A stretch of DNA of 64,000 nt from NCBI RefSeq assembly GCF_009765755.1, contig NZ_LMUV01000011.1:1400061-1464060 (forward strand). Reading direction: 5' to 3'. The notes under the pieces were generated by a model. The model saw only the letters and a list, made by a program, of their open reading frames with translations. It did no database searches and was not told the origin of the DNA. The translations under genes were made by a program, and so were the position numbers. Below are positions 1-9,481 of this stretch, piece after piece. Numbering within the stretch: the stretch's first letter is position 1; every line of letters starts with the position of its first letter. The stretch is from Rhodanobacter sp. L36. Lineage in GTDB: Bacteria; Pseudomonadota; Gammaproteobacteria; Xanthomonadales; Rhodanobacteraceae.

Positions 1-220
1 CGAAAATCTGTTGATCGGCATCGGCGGCGTGGCGGTCGGCGTGGTGCTGGCGATCGCGATCAACTTGTGGATGGTCACGCAATTCGAAATGGCGCGGCTG
101 TCGCTGATCTACGTCGGCATCGGCGTGATCGCGCTGCTCGCGTTGGGGCAGAGCGCCGTGCTGGCGCCGGCGATACGCGCATCGAAAGTGTCTCCGGTGG
201 AGGCAACGCGATCGGTATGA
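1..220 (+). CDS. FtsX-type ABC permease, type B partner (B0), 3' end only
   Basis: Only the last 72 codons are inside the window; the reading frame is open from base 2. The fragment covers the last two membrane helices of an FtsX domain (ENLLIGIGG..., then a helix ending in LALGQ) and the family tail PVEATRSV. It matches bases 2601-2820, the end of B1, with about four substitutions in 220 positions, and the similarity stops just after the stop codon. So the array extends leftwards beyond the window, and this copy is a recent duplicate of B1 or has been converted by it. Confidence 0.9.
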   Translation, partial: ENLLIGIGGVAVGVVLAIAINLWMVTQFEMARLSLIYVGIGVIALLALGQSAVLAPAIRASKVSPVEATRSV

Positions 221-269
221 AAACGTCCGCTCGCCACTCGCGCTGCCCCGTCTTTTCCTGGAGAAGTGC

Positions 270-1577
270 ATGTTGAGTTATTACTTGCACTTGGGTCTGC
301 GCAGCCTTCGGCGCAATCCGGTACTCACCGGGTTGATGGTCATGGCGATCGGTTTCGGCGTGGCCGCGTCGATGACGACGTATTCGATCTTCCGCGCGGT
401 GTCGGGCAATCCGATTCCGGACAAATCCGCGCAGCTGTTCACGCCGCAGGTCGATGGCTGGGGTCCGCAGCAGAACATCAAGGGCGAGCCGCCGGCCGCG
501 CTGAGCTATACCGATGCGATGGCTTTGCAGCGCGCGCACAAGGCGAAGCGGCTGACGCTGCTGTACGGCATGAGCATGTCGGTGGTGCCGGAAAGCAGCA
601 ACAGCCTTCCATTCGCCGCGAACGGTTATGCAGTCACCGGTGATTTCTTTTCGATGTTCGAGGTGCCGTTTCTCTACGGCGATGGTTGGGATTCGGGCGC
701 GGACGATGGGCGTGCGGCAACCGTGGTGCTGAGCGAAGAGTTCAACCGGAAAATATTCGGCGGCGCCAACAGCGTGGGCCGCGAAGTCACCTTGGACGGC
801 CATGGATATCGCGTCGTCGGTGTCACCCGTCACTGGGATCCCAAGCCACGCTTCTTTGCACTCTTCAACGGCAGTCCTTTTCAACAGCCCACCGACTTCT
901 ACCTGCCGTTCAATCGCGCGGTAGACATGCAGGTCAGCCCGAATGGCAGCAGCTGTCGCGGCCATCTGAATTTTTCCGGCTGGGACGACTGGATGCACAG
1001 CATCTGCGTGTGGGTCACGCCTTGGGTCGAACTGGATAACGCGACGGATGTGACGAGTTACCAGAAATTTCTCGAAGCCTATGCCGCGGATCAGCAGCAC
1101 GCCGGTCGCTTTGCATGGGCGCCCAACGTGCGCCTGCGCGACGTGATGCAGTGGCTGGATTTCCAGCAGGTGGTGCCGCCGGAAAGCCGCATCTCGCTGC
1201 TGTTGGCGCTGGGATTTTTCGTGATCTGCCTGGTCAACACGATCGGTTTGCTGCTGGCGAAGTTTCTGCGCCGTGCTTCGGAGATCGGGGTGCGCCGTGC
1301 GCTCGGCGCGTCGCGTCGGCAGGTCTACGTGCAGTACCTGATGGAAGCCGGCACCGTCGGACTCGCGGGCGGTGTGCTTGGACTGTTGCTCACGGCGGCG
1401 GGCGTTTCAGGCGTCGGACTGCTGTTCACGCCGGAGATCGCGCGCCTCGCGCATCTGGATCTTTCGCTGATCGCGCTGACTCTGCTCGTGGCCGTGTTCG
1501 CCACGATGGCGGCGGCGTTCTATCCGGCATGGCGCGCAGCACAGGTGCAACCCGCCTGGCAGCTGAAGTCGAATTGA
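270..1577 (+). CDS. MacB/FtsX-family ABC permease, type A partner (A1)
   Basis: 435 aa integral inner-membrane permease subunit without an ATPase domain. Helix 1 is at about residues 18-40, a MacB-like periplasmic core at about 41-305, and three FtsX helices at about 308-331, 358-382 and 396-416. The cytoplasmic coupling segment between helices 2 and 3 reads EIGVRRALGASRRQ. C229 and C246 in the periplasmic domain probably form a disulfide. The tail is QPAWQLKSN. GGAG at 260-263 sits six bases before the ATG and fixes the start. B1 follows after 10 bases. By family knowledge such proteins act as dimers driven by a separate MacB/LolD-type ATPase, moving or sensing substrates in the periplasm. 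The substrate is unknown. Confidence 0.9.
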   Translation: MLSYYLHLGLRSLRRNPVLTGLMVMAIGFGVAASMTTYSIFRAVSGNPIPDKSAQLFTPQVDGWGPQQNIKGEPPAALSYTDAMALQRAHKAKRLTLLYGMSMSVVPESSNSLPFAANGYAVTGDFFSMFEVPFLYGDGWDSGADDGRAATVVLSEEFNRKIFGGANSVGREVTLDGHGYRVVGVTRHWDPKPRFFALFNGSPFQQPTDFYLPFNRAVDMQVSPNGSSCRGHLNFSGWDDWMHSICVWVTPWVELDNATDVTSYQKFLEAYAADQQHAGRFAWAPNVRLRDVMQWLDFQQVVPPESRISLLLALGFFVICLVNTIGLLLAKFLRRASEIGVRRALGASRRQVYVQYLMEAGTVGLAGGVLGLLLTAAGVSGVGLLFTPEIARLAHLDLSLIALTLLVAVFATMAAAFYPAWRAAQVQPAWQLKSN

Positions 1578-1587
1578 GGCGGATTCC

Positions 1588-2820
1588 ATGAGCATGCACA
1601 TCCAGCCCATCCTCGCCGCGCTGCGCCGCCACAAGGCCGGCACCGTGCTGATCGCGCTGCAGATCGCGCTGACGCTGGCGATCGTGTGCAACGCGATGTT
1701 CATCATCCAGCAGCGACTTGCGCATCTTTCCGAACCCACCGGCGTCGACGAAGCCAACCTGTTGGTAATCCCCAACCAGTGGGCGGGGCACATGTCGCCG
1801 GAGCAGGCCGACGCACAAGTGCGCACCGACCTCGTCGCGTTGCGTCAATTGCCCAGCGTCAGCGATGCATCGCCCAGCGACGCCTATCCGCTGAGCGGTG
1901 GCGGCTGGGACAACTTCATCATGCGCAAGCCCGAGCAGCTCACACCGACCACGGATGCATCGATCTACCTGGGCGACGAGCACATGCTCGACACGCTGGG
2001 CGTGAAGCTGATCGCCGGCCGCAATTTCAACGCCGCCGAAGTCGTCTACATGGCGCCGCGACAGGTGGTCATTCCTTCCGTGGTGATCGTGACCAAAGCG
2101 CTGGCCGACCATCTGTATCCCGATGGTTCGGCGCTGGGCAAACCGATCTATGCGATGTCCACTACGCCGACCGTCATCGTCGGCATCGTCGAGCGCCTGC
2201 AACGGCAGGGCGTGTCGCAGTGGAACAAGGCTTACGCCTACGAATCGCTGCTTTGGCCGGCGCGTCAGGACGCGACGGGCGTGTACTACATCGTGCACGC
2301 CAAACCGGGCCAGCTTGCCGATGCGATGCGCGAAGTGCCGCGTGCACTCTACGCGCAGAATCGCCTGCGCATCATCGATCCTGACGATGGCGGCAGCTAC
2401 GTGCAGATCCGCAAGCGCATCTACGACAGCGATCGCGGCATGGCGATTCTGCTGGCCATCATCAGCGCGGTGCTGCTCGCAATCACTGCCGCGGGTATCG
2501 TCGGGCTCACCAGTTTCTGGGTCGGCCAGCGTCGCAAGCAGATCGGCGTGCGTCGCGCGCTTGGCGCCACGCGCGGCGACATCCTGAGTTATTTCCTCAC
2601 TGAAAATCTGTTGATCGGCATCGGCGGCGTGGCGGTCGGCGTGGTGCTGGCGATCGCGATCAACTTGTGGATGGTCACGCAATTCGAAATGGCGCGGCTC
2701 TCGCTGATCTACGTCGGCATCGGCGTGATCGCGCTGCTCGCGTTGGGGCAGGGCGCCGTGCTGGCGCCGGCGATACGCGCATCGAAAGTGTCTCCGGTGG
2801 AGGCAACGCGATCCGTATGA
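1588..2820 (+). CDS. MacB/FtsX-family ABC permease, type B partner (B1)
   Basis: 410 aa partner of A1. Helix 1 lies at about residues 19-40 (LQIALTLAIVCNA), the periplasmic domain at about 46-280, and three C-terminal helices start near 285, 339 and 372. The coupling segment is FWVGQRRKQIGVRRALG. The start at 1588 has GAGGCGG upstream; an ATG six bases later would match the sister proteins equally well. The ribosome-binding site overlaps the A1 stop region (TGAGG), which suggests translational coupling. The last 220 bases are nearly identical to the B0 fragment, the strongest DNA-level identity noticed in the array. Confidence 0.9.
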   Translation: MSMHIQPILAALRRHKAGTVLIALQIALTLAIVCNAMFIIQQRLAHLSEPTGVDEANLLVIPNQWAGHMSPEQADAQVRTDLVALRQLPSVSDASPSDAYPLSGGGWDNFIMRKPEQLTPTTDASIYLGDEHMLDTLGVKLIAGRNFNAAEVVYMAPRQVVIPSVVIVTKALADHLYPDGSALGKPIYAMSTTPTVIVGIVERLQRQGVSQWNKAYAYESLLWPARQDATGVYYIVHAKPGQLADAMREVPRALYAQNRLRIIDPDDGGSYVQIRKRIYDSDRGMAILLAIISAVLLAITAAGIVGLTSFWVGQRRKQIGVRRALGATRGDILSYFLTENLLIGIGGVAVGVVLAIAINLWMVTQFEMARLSLIYVGIGVIALLALGQGAVLAPAIRASKVSPVEATRSV

Positions 2821-2875
2821 AGACCCTGCACTCAAACGGCCAAATCGTTGACAACGCGAAGCGCACGGAGCGGCC

Positions 2876-4198
2876 ATGCGTGGCATGACTGGCTATTACT
2901 TTCGTTTGGCATTGCGCAGCCTTCGGCGCAATCCGTTGCTCACGGCGCTGATGGTGCTGGCAATCGGCTTTGGCGTGGCCGCATCCATGACGACCTACGC
3001 GGTGTTTCGTGCGGTTTCCGGCAATCCGTTGCCGGACAAATCGGCGCAACTGTTTGTGCCGCAGATCGACAACTGGGGTCCGGCAAGCCGCAAGAGCGGT
3101 GGCGACATCCCCGACTCGCTGAGCTACACGGACGCCATGGCTTTGATGCGCGCACATCAAGCAAAGCGTCAGACGGCGATTTATCCGGTCAGCTACACCG
3201 TGGTACCAGGCGCGGGCAGCCAGCCGTTCACGGTGAATGGCTATGCGACGTACACCGATTTCTTTCCGATGTTCGACGTGCCATTCCGCTACGGAAACGG
3301 CTGGGCATCGGAACATGACACGCAGCGCGCGAACGTTATTGTCATCAGCAGCCAGCTCAACCAGTCCCTCTTCGGCGGCACGAACAGCGTCGGCCACACG
3401 TTGAATCTCGATGGCCACGACTACCTCGTGGTCGGCGTCACGGCCGACTGGAATCCGCAACCGCGTTTCTACGACGTCAACAACAATCGCTCGTTCGCCG
3501 ATGCGCCGGATTTCTATCTGCCATTCACGCGGGCAGTGGACATGCAAAGCGCCACCACCGGCAACAACAACTGTTTCGGCAGCACGGGTCGCGCGCCGGG
3601 ATGGGATAGCTGGCTGCATTCCGAATGCGATTGGGTTTCGCTGTGGCTGGAGTTGCCGAACGCCGCCGCGGTGACGCACTACAAGAGCTACCTCGAAGGT
3701 TACGTCGCCGAACAAACGCGCGGCGGCCGCTTCCGCTGGACGGGTGGCGCACAGTTGTTCGACCTTGTCGGTTGGCTTGACCACGAACAGGTCGTGCCAC
3801 CGGAGACCCGCGTGTCGATGATGGTTGCGCTGGGTTTTCTGCTCGTCTGTCTGGTCAACACGGTCGGGTTGCTGCTGGCCAAGTTCATGCGCCGCGCGGG
3901 AGAGATCGGCGTGCGTCGCGCACTTGGCGCGTCGCGCCGCCAGATCTACGTGCAGTTTCTGATCGAGGCGTGGGCGATCGGCGTTGCTGGAGGACTACTC
4001 GGACTGCTTCTGACGGGTGTGGGCGTGTTCGGCATCGGCCTGGTGTTCGAGCCGGCGATCGCGCGGCTGGCCCAAGTCAACCTGACCCTGGTCGGGCTGA
4101 CCCTGCTGGTATCGATGGCAGCGACGGTTGTAGCAGCGCTTTATCCGACTTGGCGTGCGGCGCATGTGCAGCCGGCCTGGCAGCTGAAGTCGAACTAG
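2876..4198 (+). CDS. MacB/FtsX-family ABC permease, type A partner (A2)
   Basis: 440 aa, same architecture as A1 and close to it in sequence. It differs by a longer N-terminus (MRGMTGYYF); GGAG at 2867-2870 supports the first ATG, and the ATG at 2885 aligns with the sister starts. The predicted periplasmic disulfide pair is C233/C251. The FtsX part carries FMRRAGEIGVRRALGASRRQ and the tail is QPAWQLKSN. The 55-base leader after B1 shows no clear promoter, so this gene may be read through from upstream. Confidence 0.9.
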   Translation: MRGMTGYYFRLALRSLRRNPLLTALMVLAIGFGVAASMTTYAVFRAVSGNPLPDKSAQLFVPQIDNWGPASRKSGGDIPDSLSYTDAMALMRAHQAKRQTAIYPVSYTVVPGAGSQPFTVNGYATYTDFFPMFDVPFRYGNGWASEHDTQRANVIVISSQLNQSLFGGTNSVGHTLNLDGHDYLVVGVTADWNPQPRFYDVNNNRSFADAPDFYLPFTRAVDMQSATTGNNNCFGSTGRAPGWDSWLHSECDWVSLWLELPNAAAVTHYKSYLEGYVAEQTRGGRFRWTGGAQLFDLVGWLDHEQVVPPETRVSMMVALGFLLVCLVNTVGLLLAKFMRRAGEIGVRRALGASRRQIYVQFLIEAWAIGVAGGLLGLLLTGVGVFGIGLVFEPAIARLAQVNLTLVGLTLLVSMAATVVAALYPTWRAAHVQPAWQLKSN

Positions 4199-4208
4199 GA
4201 CGACGACG

Positions 4209-5435
4209 ATGCAGATCAAGCCCATCATCGCCGCGCTCAGGCACCACAAGGCCGGCACCCTGCTGATCGCTCTGCAGATCGCGCTGACGCTGGCGATCGT
4301 CTGCAATGCGCTGTTCATCATCCATCTGCGCATGGCGCACATGGCGCAGACCAGTGGCGTCGACGAAGCGAACCTGCTGGTGATCCAGAACGGTTGGGTA
4401 GGCAAGCCGGCGGCTGGCGAAAATGCATCCATGCTTGCCGCGGATCTCGCCACGCTGCGCAAGGTGCCCGGTGTTGTCGATGTCTACGCGACCAATGCGT
4501 GGCCGTTGGCCGAGGGCGGCACCGTCTACGGCATCGGACACACACCCGACAAACTCGCCCTGGTCACGAGTACGGCCGTCTATTTCGTCGACGACCACGC
4601 GCTTGCCACGTTGGGTTTGAAACTGGTGGCAGGGCGAAATTTCCACGCCGACGAAATCAGCGCCACCGGGCCGGACCACGTGGCGCCGGCGGAAGTCATC
4701 GTCACCCGCGCGCTGGCCGAAAGAATGTTTCCTGACGGATCGGCACTCGGCAAGATGGTCTACGTTTCGGCCAAGCCCAGCGTCATCGTCGGCGTGGTCG
4801 AGCGCATGCAGGCGCCATGGGTGGACAACTTTGCCGCCAAGTGGGCCGACTACGCGACCCTGGTGCCTTACCAGTTGATGGATTCGGCAGGTGCGAACTA
4901 CATGGTGCGCGCAGTGCCCGGCCAGCGTGACGACGTCGTTCGCGCCGCACCCAAGGCATTGCTTGCCGCCAATCCCATGCGTGTGATCAATCGCGACAAC
5001 GGTGTGCAGACGTATGCCGACATACGCGCGGATGCCTACAAGAGCGACCGCGGCATGGCGATCCTGATGAGCGTGATCAGCGTGATGCTGCTGGCGATCA
5101 CCGCCGCGGGCATCGTCGGGCTCACCAGTTTCTGGGTCGGCCAGCGACGCAAGCAGATTGGCGTGCGTCGCGCACTCGGCGCCACGCGCGGCGACATCCT
5201 CCGTTATTTCCTTACCGAGAATCTGCTGATCGGCATCGGCGGCGTGCTGATCGGCATCGTGATGGCGGTGACCGTCAATCTGTGGGTGGTCACACAATTC
5301 GAAATGGCGCGCCTGTCACTGGGCTACGTGATCGTCGGTACGGCCGTGCTGCTGGTACTCGGACAGTGCGCGGTGTTGGCGCCGGCGTTGCGTGCGTCGA
5401 AGGTGCCCCCGGTGGAAGCGACGCGGTCGGTTTGA
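4209..5435 (+). CDS. MacB/FtsX-family ABC permease, type B partner (B2)
   Basis: 408 aa, begins MQIKPIIAALRHHKAG, ten bases after the A2 stop. The first helix is LQIALTLAIVCNALF. The MacB-like core contains the recurring SVIVGVVERMQ strand, and the C-terminal FtsX domain has FWVGQRRKQIGVRRALGATR. The tail is PVEATRSV. It groups with B1, B3 and B4. The weak purine stretch AGGACGACG in front of the ATG overlaps the A2 stop. Confidence 0.9.
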   Translation: MQIKPIIAALRHHKAGTLLIALQIALTLAIVCNALFIIHLRMAHMAQTSGVDEANLLVIQNGWVGKPAAGENASMLAADLATLRKVPGVVDVYATNAWPLAEGGTVYGIGHTPDKLALVTSTAVYFVDDHALATLGLKLVAGRNFHADEISATGPDHVAPAEVIVTRALAERMFPDGSALGKMVYVSAKPSVIVGVVERMQAPWVDNFAAKWADYATLVPYQLMDSAGANYMVRAVPGQRDDVVRAAPKALLAANPMRVINRDNGVQTYADIRADAYKSDRGMAILMSVISVMLLAITAAGIVGLTSFWVGQRRKQIGVRRALGATRGDILRYFLTENLLIGIGGVLIGIVMAVTVNLWVVTQFEMARLSLGYVIVGTAVLLVLGQCAVLAPALRASKVPPVEATRSV

Positions 5436-5489
5436 TTTTTACCCCTCGCCTGCTTCGCAGGGGAGGAGACAACTCCAGGAGCACGTGGA

Positions 5490-6812
5490 ATGTTCAGCTA
5501 CTACCTCGAACTGGCCTTGCGCAGCCTCAAGCGCAGCCCCGGGCTCACCGCTCTGATGGTGCTGGCGATCGGCTTCGGCGTGGCCGCGTCGATGACCAGC
5601 TGGTCCGTATTTCGTGCGGTATCGGGCGATCCGATTCCATGGAAGTCGTCGAAGCTGTTCGTGCCGCAGATCGATGCGTGGGGTCCGAGCGGACGCAGCG
5701 ACAAGGACGATGGCGAACCCAGTGACGCGATGAATTACACCGACGCCACCACGCTGATGCGCGAGCATCGCGCCAAGCTGCAATCGGCGCTGTATCAGAT
5801 CGCACCGTCGGTGGTGCCGGCCCAGGCGGGCAGGCATCCGATGAACGTCAGCGGCCACGCGGTGTACGGCGAATTTTTTCCGATGGTCGATGCGCCGTTC
5901 AAATACGGCAGCGGCTGGAGCGCGAACGACGACGCGCAACGTGCCGCGGTGGCCGTGATCAGCGCCAAGCTCAACGAAAAACTTTTCGGCGACACCAACA
6001 GCGTGGGCAAGTCGCTCAACATCGAAGGCAAGGACTATCGGATCGTCGGCGTGCTCGACAAGTGGAATCCGCAGCCGCGCTATTACGACGTGGTCAACAG
6101 CGGTGGTTTCAGTGAAGGCGTCGAGGATGTGTTCGTGCCGTTCCAGCGCGCGATCGACGTGGGCATTCCCAACGACGGCAACACCAACTGCAACGAGACG
6201 CCGAAGGAATCGGGTTTCGTCGGCCTGCAGCATTCGAGCTGCGTGTGGATCGCGTTCATGGCCGAACTGGATGATTCATCCGCGGTCAGCACCTACCGCG
6301 ATTACCTGACCGCCTATGCGCGTGATCAGCAGAAAGCCGGCCGCTTCGGCTGGGCGCCGAATATCCGCCTGCGTGATGTGCCGGCATTCCTCGAACACGA
6401 GCATGTCGTGCCGAGCGACACCAAGGTTTCATTGCTGGTGGCCGTCGGCCTGCTGCTGGTGTGCCTGGTCAACACGATCGGCTTGTTGCTGGCAAAGTTC
6501 CTGCGTCGCAGCGGCGAGATCGGCGTGCGCCGTGCATTGGGTGCGCCACGCAATGCGATCTACGCGCAGTTCCTCACCGAGGCGGGCGTGGTCGGTTTGG
6601 CCGGTGGCGTGCTCGGCCTCCTGCTGACCGGCGCCGGTGTCGCGAGTGTCGGCTTCGTGCTGCCGAAGAGCATTTCGGACCTCGCCAGGCTGGATGTCTC
6701 GCTGCTGGTGATTACGCTGCTGGTCGCGGTGGTGGCCACGATGCTTGCCGGTCTCTATCCCACGTTCCGTGCCTCCCGCGTGCAACCCGCGTGGCAGCTC
6801 AAAAGCAATTGA
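5490..6812 (+). CDS. MacB/FtsX-family ABC permease, type A partner (A3)
   Basis: 440 aa. AGGAG at 5477-5481 lies eight bases before the start. The N-terminus MFSYYLELALRSLKRSP is intermediate between the A1/A2 type and the later FGYYLDLALRSLKRN type. The predicted disulfide pair is C234/C251. The FtsX coupling segment is FLRRSGEIGVRRALGAPRN, with a proline in place of the usual serine or threonine. The 54-base leader holds a short hairpin (CCTGCTTCGCAGG), which may be a regulatory remnant. Confidence 0.9.
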   Translation: MFSYYLELALRSLKRSPGLTALMVLAIGFGVAASMTSWSVFRAVSGDPIPWKSSKLFVPQIDAWGPSGRSDKDDGEPSDAMNYTDATTLMREHRAKLQSALYQIAPSVVPAQAGRHPMNVSGHAVYGEFFPMVDAPFKYGSGWSANDDAQRAAVAVISAKLNEKLFGDTNSVGKSLNIEGKDYRIVGVLDKWNPQPRYYDVVNSGGFSEGVEDVFVPFQRAIDVGIPNDGNTNCNETPKESGFVGLQHSSCVWIAFMAELDDSSAVSTYRDYLTAYARDQQKAGRFGWAPNIRLRDVPAFLEHEHVVPSDTKVSLLVAVGLLLVCLVNTIGLLLAKFLRRSGEIGVRRALGAPRNAIYAQFLTEAGVVGLAGGVLGLLLTGAGVASVGFVLPKSISDLARLDVSLLVITLLVAVVATMLAGLYPTFRASRVQPAWQLKSN

Positions 6813-6899
6813 CGTGTTTTTCCTGCGCAAAAAGCGGCCTTACGTGGCCGCACTCCTCGACAAGAGCCGGCTTCACTGGACAGTAAAAGGTACATCCCC

Positions 6900-8144
6900 A
6901 TGACCCTGCATCCGCTTATTGCCGCACTGAGCAAGCACAAGGCCGGCGTAATCCTCATCGCGATGCAGATCGCGCTGACGCTGGCGATCGTGTGCAACGC
7001 CGTCTTCATCATCGGCCAGCGCATCGAGCGGGTCGGGCGCACCACGGGCATCGACGAAAGCAATTTGTTCCTGCTCAGTCAGCAGTGGGTCGGCGCACCG
7101 TCCGGCGACGATGCAGACAGCATTGCAAAACTCGACGCGATGCAGCGCGAGGATCTCGCCGCATTGCGAGCGCTGCCGGACGTGCAATCGGTGAGCTCCA
7201 TCAATTCGTTGCCGCTGCTCGGCTCATCGTGGAATGGCGCGATCGATATCAAGCCGGATTCAAAGAAGGCTTTCGGTCGCACGACCTACTACTTCGGTGA
7301 CGACCAGATGTTTCCCACACTGGGCATGCATCTCATCGCCGGGCGCGCGTTCAATGCGGGCGACGTGCACAACCAGGGCTTTCGCGATCAGAAAGATCCG
7401 GACATCGTGATACTCACCAAAGTGCTTGCCGACAAGCTGTTTCCGAAAGGCGACGCGGTCGGCAAGGCCGCCTATCTCAACGGCAGCGGCAAGCCGGTAA
7501 CCGTCGTCGGCGTGGTCGAGAAGTTGCAAGCGCCGGGACTCTTCAACAGCGACGACACTACGTACAACTCGACGCTGGCGCCGGTGCGGCTGGACGCAAA
7601 CTTCGCGCGCTATGCGATACGCGCCAAGCCCGGTCGGCTGGAAGCGGCGATGCGCGCCGTCACGCCAGCGTTGTATGCGGTGAACCCGATGCGCGTGCTC
7701 GACGACAACAGCGTGAAATCATTTGCGGATATTCGTCATGACGCCTACGAAGCCGACCGCGGCATGGCGATCCTGATGGCCGTGGTGGCGCTGGTGTTGT
7801 TGTGCGTCACCGCGGCGGGCATCGTCGGGCTCACCAGTTTCTGGGTGGGCCAGCGGCATCGGCAGATCGGCGTGCGTCGCGCGCTGGGTGCGCGAAAGAT
7901 CGACATCCTGCATTACTTCCAGATGGAGAACCTGATGATCGCCGGTGCGGGCGTAGTAATCGGCATCGCCATGGCCGTCGGCCTCAACATGTGGCTGATG
8001 ACCCAGTACGAGATGGCACGCATCCCGGTGCTGTACGTCGGGGTCGGCGTGCTGGCGATGCTTGCGCTCGGTCAACTCGCGGTGTTCGTGCCGGCGCGGC
8101 GCGCATCCAACGTGCCGCCGGTCGTGGCGACGCGGGCGGCCTGA
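6900..8144 (+). CDS. MacB/FtsX-family ABC permease, type B partner (B3)
   Basis: 414 aa, the longest B protein. Unlike the other pairs, A3 and B3 are separated by 87 bases. That gap contains a GCGGCC/GGCCGC stem at 6834-6851 and no obvious coupling of the ribosome-binding site to the A3 stop. The N-terminus is MTLHPLIAALSKHKAG, the coupling segment is FWVGQRHRQIGVRRALGARK and the tail is PPVVATRAA. The periplasmic part has a few extra residues (SGDDADSIAKLDAMQ) not seen in B1 or B2. Confidence 0.9.
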   Translation: MTLHPLIAALSKHKAGVILIAMQIALTLAIVCNAVFIIGQRIERVGRTTGIDESNLFLLSQQWVGAPSGDDADSIAKLDAMQREDLAALRALPDVQSVSSINSLPLLGSSWNGAIDIKPDSKKAFGRTTYYFGDDQMFPTLGMHLIAGRAFNAGDVHNQGFRDQKDPDIVILTKVLADKLFPKGDAVGKAAYLNGSGKPVTVVGVVEKLQAPGLFNSDDTTYNSTLAPVRLDANFARYAIRAKPGRLEAAMRAVTPALYAVNPMRVLDDNSVKSFADIRHDAYEADRGMAILMAVVALVLLCVTAAGIVGLTSFWVGQRHRQIGVRRALGARKIDILHYFQMENLMIAGAGVVIGIAMAVGLNMWLMTQYEMARIPVLYVGVGVLAMLALGQLAVFVPARRASNVPPVVATRAA

Positions 8145-8163
8145 GCGCACGCCGGGAACATCC

Positions 8164-9474
8164 ATGTTCATCCACTACGTTCAACTCGGCTTCTACAGCT
8201 TGCGCCGCAATCCGGTGCTGACGCTGCTGATGGTCATGTCGATCGGCTTGGGCGTGGCCGCGTCGATGACGACGTGGTCGGTGTTCCGCGTGGTGTCGGG
8301 CAATCCGTTGCCCGACAAATCCTCGCAGTTGTTCGTCCCGCAGCTGGACAACTGGGGACCGAATGACATCGTGAAAAATGGTCAGCCGCCGAATGCGGTG
8401 ACGTATCGCGATGCGATGGCCTTCATGCAGGCGCATGAAGCGGAAAGGCAGACCGCGCTGTATCCGGTCCGTTACGCAGTGACGCCGGAGCGCACGGGTG
8501 CCGAGCCGTTCCGCGTGCAGGGTCATGCGGTGTTCGCGGATTTCTTTCCGATGTTCGAATTGCCGTTTCGTTTCGGCGCCGGCTGGAGCCGTGCCGATGA
8601 TGACGCGCACGCGGGTGCGGTGGTGATCAGCCGCCAGCTCAACGACCGCGTGTTCGGCGGCGCCAACAGCGTTGGGCGAAGCATCCATCTGGGCGATCAC
8701 GATTTTCGTATCACCGGCGTTCTGGACAACTGGAATCCGCAGCCACGTTTCTACGACGTCTCCAACCATTCGGCGTTTGGTGATCAGCCGGACATCTTCG
8801 TGCCGTTCAATCGTGCGATCGATTTGCACACGCAGACCAACGGCAACAATGCATGCCATGAAAATTCCGCACCGGGATTCGAAGGCTGGCTGCATTCGGA
8901 GTGCGTGTGGATCGCGTTCTGGGCGGAGTTGCCCGACGCCGCGGCGCAGTCGCGCTTCCGCAGTTTTCTCGAAGGTTACGGCGCAAAACAGCAACAGAGC
9001 GGACGCTTCAACTGGCCGCCGCAGGCGCAGATGCACAACCTGCAGGACTGGCTCGACTACACCCGCGTCGTGCCGTCCGAAACGCCGGTGTCACTGGCAG
9101 TGTCGGCGGGTTTTCTGCTGGTGTGCCTCGTCAATGCAGTGGGTTTGATGCTGGCGAAATTCATGCGTCGTGCGCCGGAGATCGGCGTGCGTCGCGCATT
9201 GGGTGCAACGCGTCAGGCGATCTATGCGCAGTTTCTCGCCGAGGCCACGATGGTCGGGCTGGCCGGCGGGCTGGTCGGTCTGGCATTCACCGCACTGGGC
9301 ATCCTGGCCATCGGCGTGGTGTTCGAAGCGGCGATCGCCCGGCTCGCGCACTTCGATCTGTGGCTCATCACGCTAACCGTTTTAACGGCGATAGTGGCGA
9401 CGCTGATCGCCGCGTTCTATCCCGCCTGGCGCGCTGCACAGGTGCAGCCAGCCTGGCAGTTGAAGTCGAACTGA
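8164..9474 (+). CDS. MacB/FtsX-family ABC permease, type A partner (A4)
   Basis: 436 aa. The frame is open further upstream into the end of B3, but the start at 8164 (MFIHYVQLGFYSLRRNP) matches the family N-terminus and has GGGAA upstream. The leader after B3 is only 19 bases, so this pair is probably co-transcribed with pair 3. The predicted disulfide pair is C231/C247. The FtsX segment reads FMRRAPEIGVRRALGATRQ. It is the last member of the group with QPAWQLKSN tails before the sequence type changes at A5. Confidence 0.9.
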   Translation: MFIHYVQLGFYSLRRNPVLTLLMVMSIGLGVAASMTTWSVFRVVSGNPLPDKSSQLFVPQLDNWGPNDIVKNGQPPNAVTYRDAMAFMQAHEAERQTALYPVRYAVTPERTGAEPFRVQGHAVFADFFPMFELPFRFGAGWSRADDDAHAGAVVISRQLNDRVFGGANSVGRSIHLGDHDFRITGVLDNWNPQPRFYDVSNHSAFGDQPDIFVPFNRAIDLHTQTNGNNACHENSAPGFEGWLHSECVWIAFWAELPDAAAQSRFRSFLEGYGAKQQQSGRFNWPPQAQMHNLQDWLDYTRVVPSETPVSLAVSAGFLLVCLVNAVGLMLAKFMRRAPEIGVRRALGATRQAIYAQFLAEATMVGLAGGLVGLAFTALGILAIGVVFEAAIARLAHFDLWLITLTVLTAIVATLIAAFYPAWRAAQVQPAWQLKSN

Positions 9475-9481
9475 GGGACGC

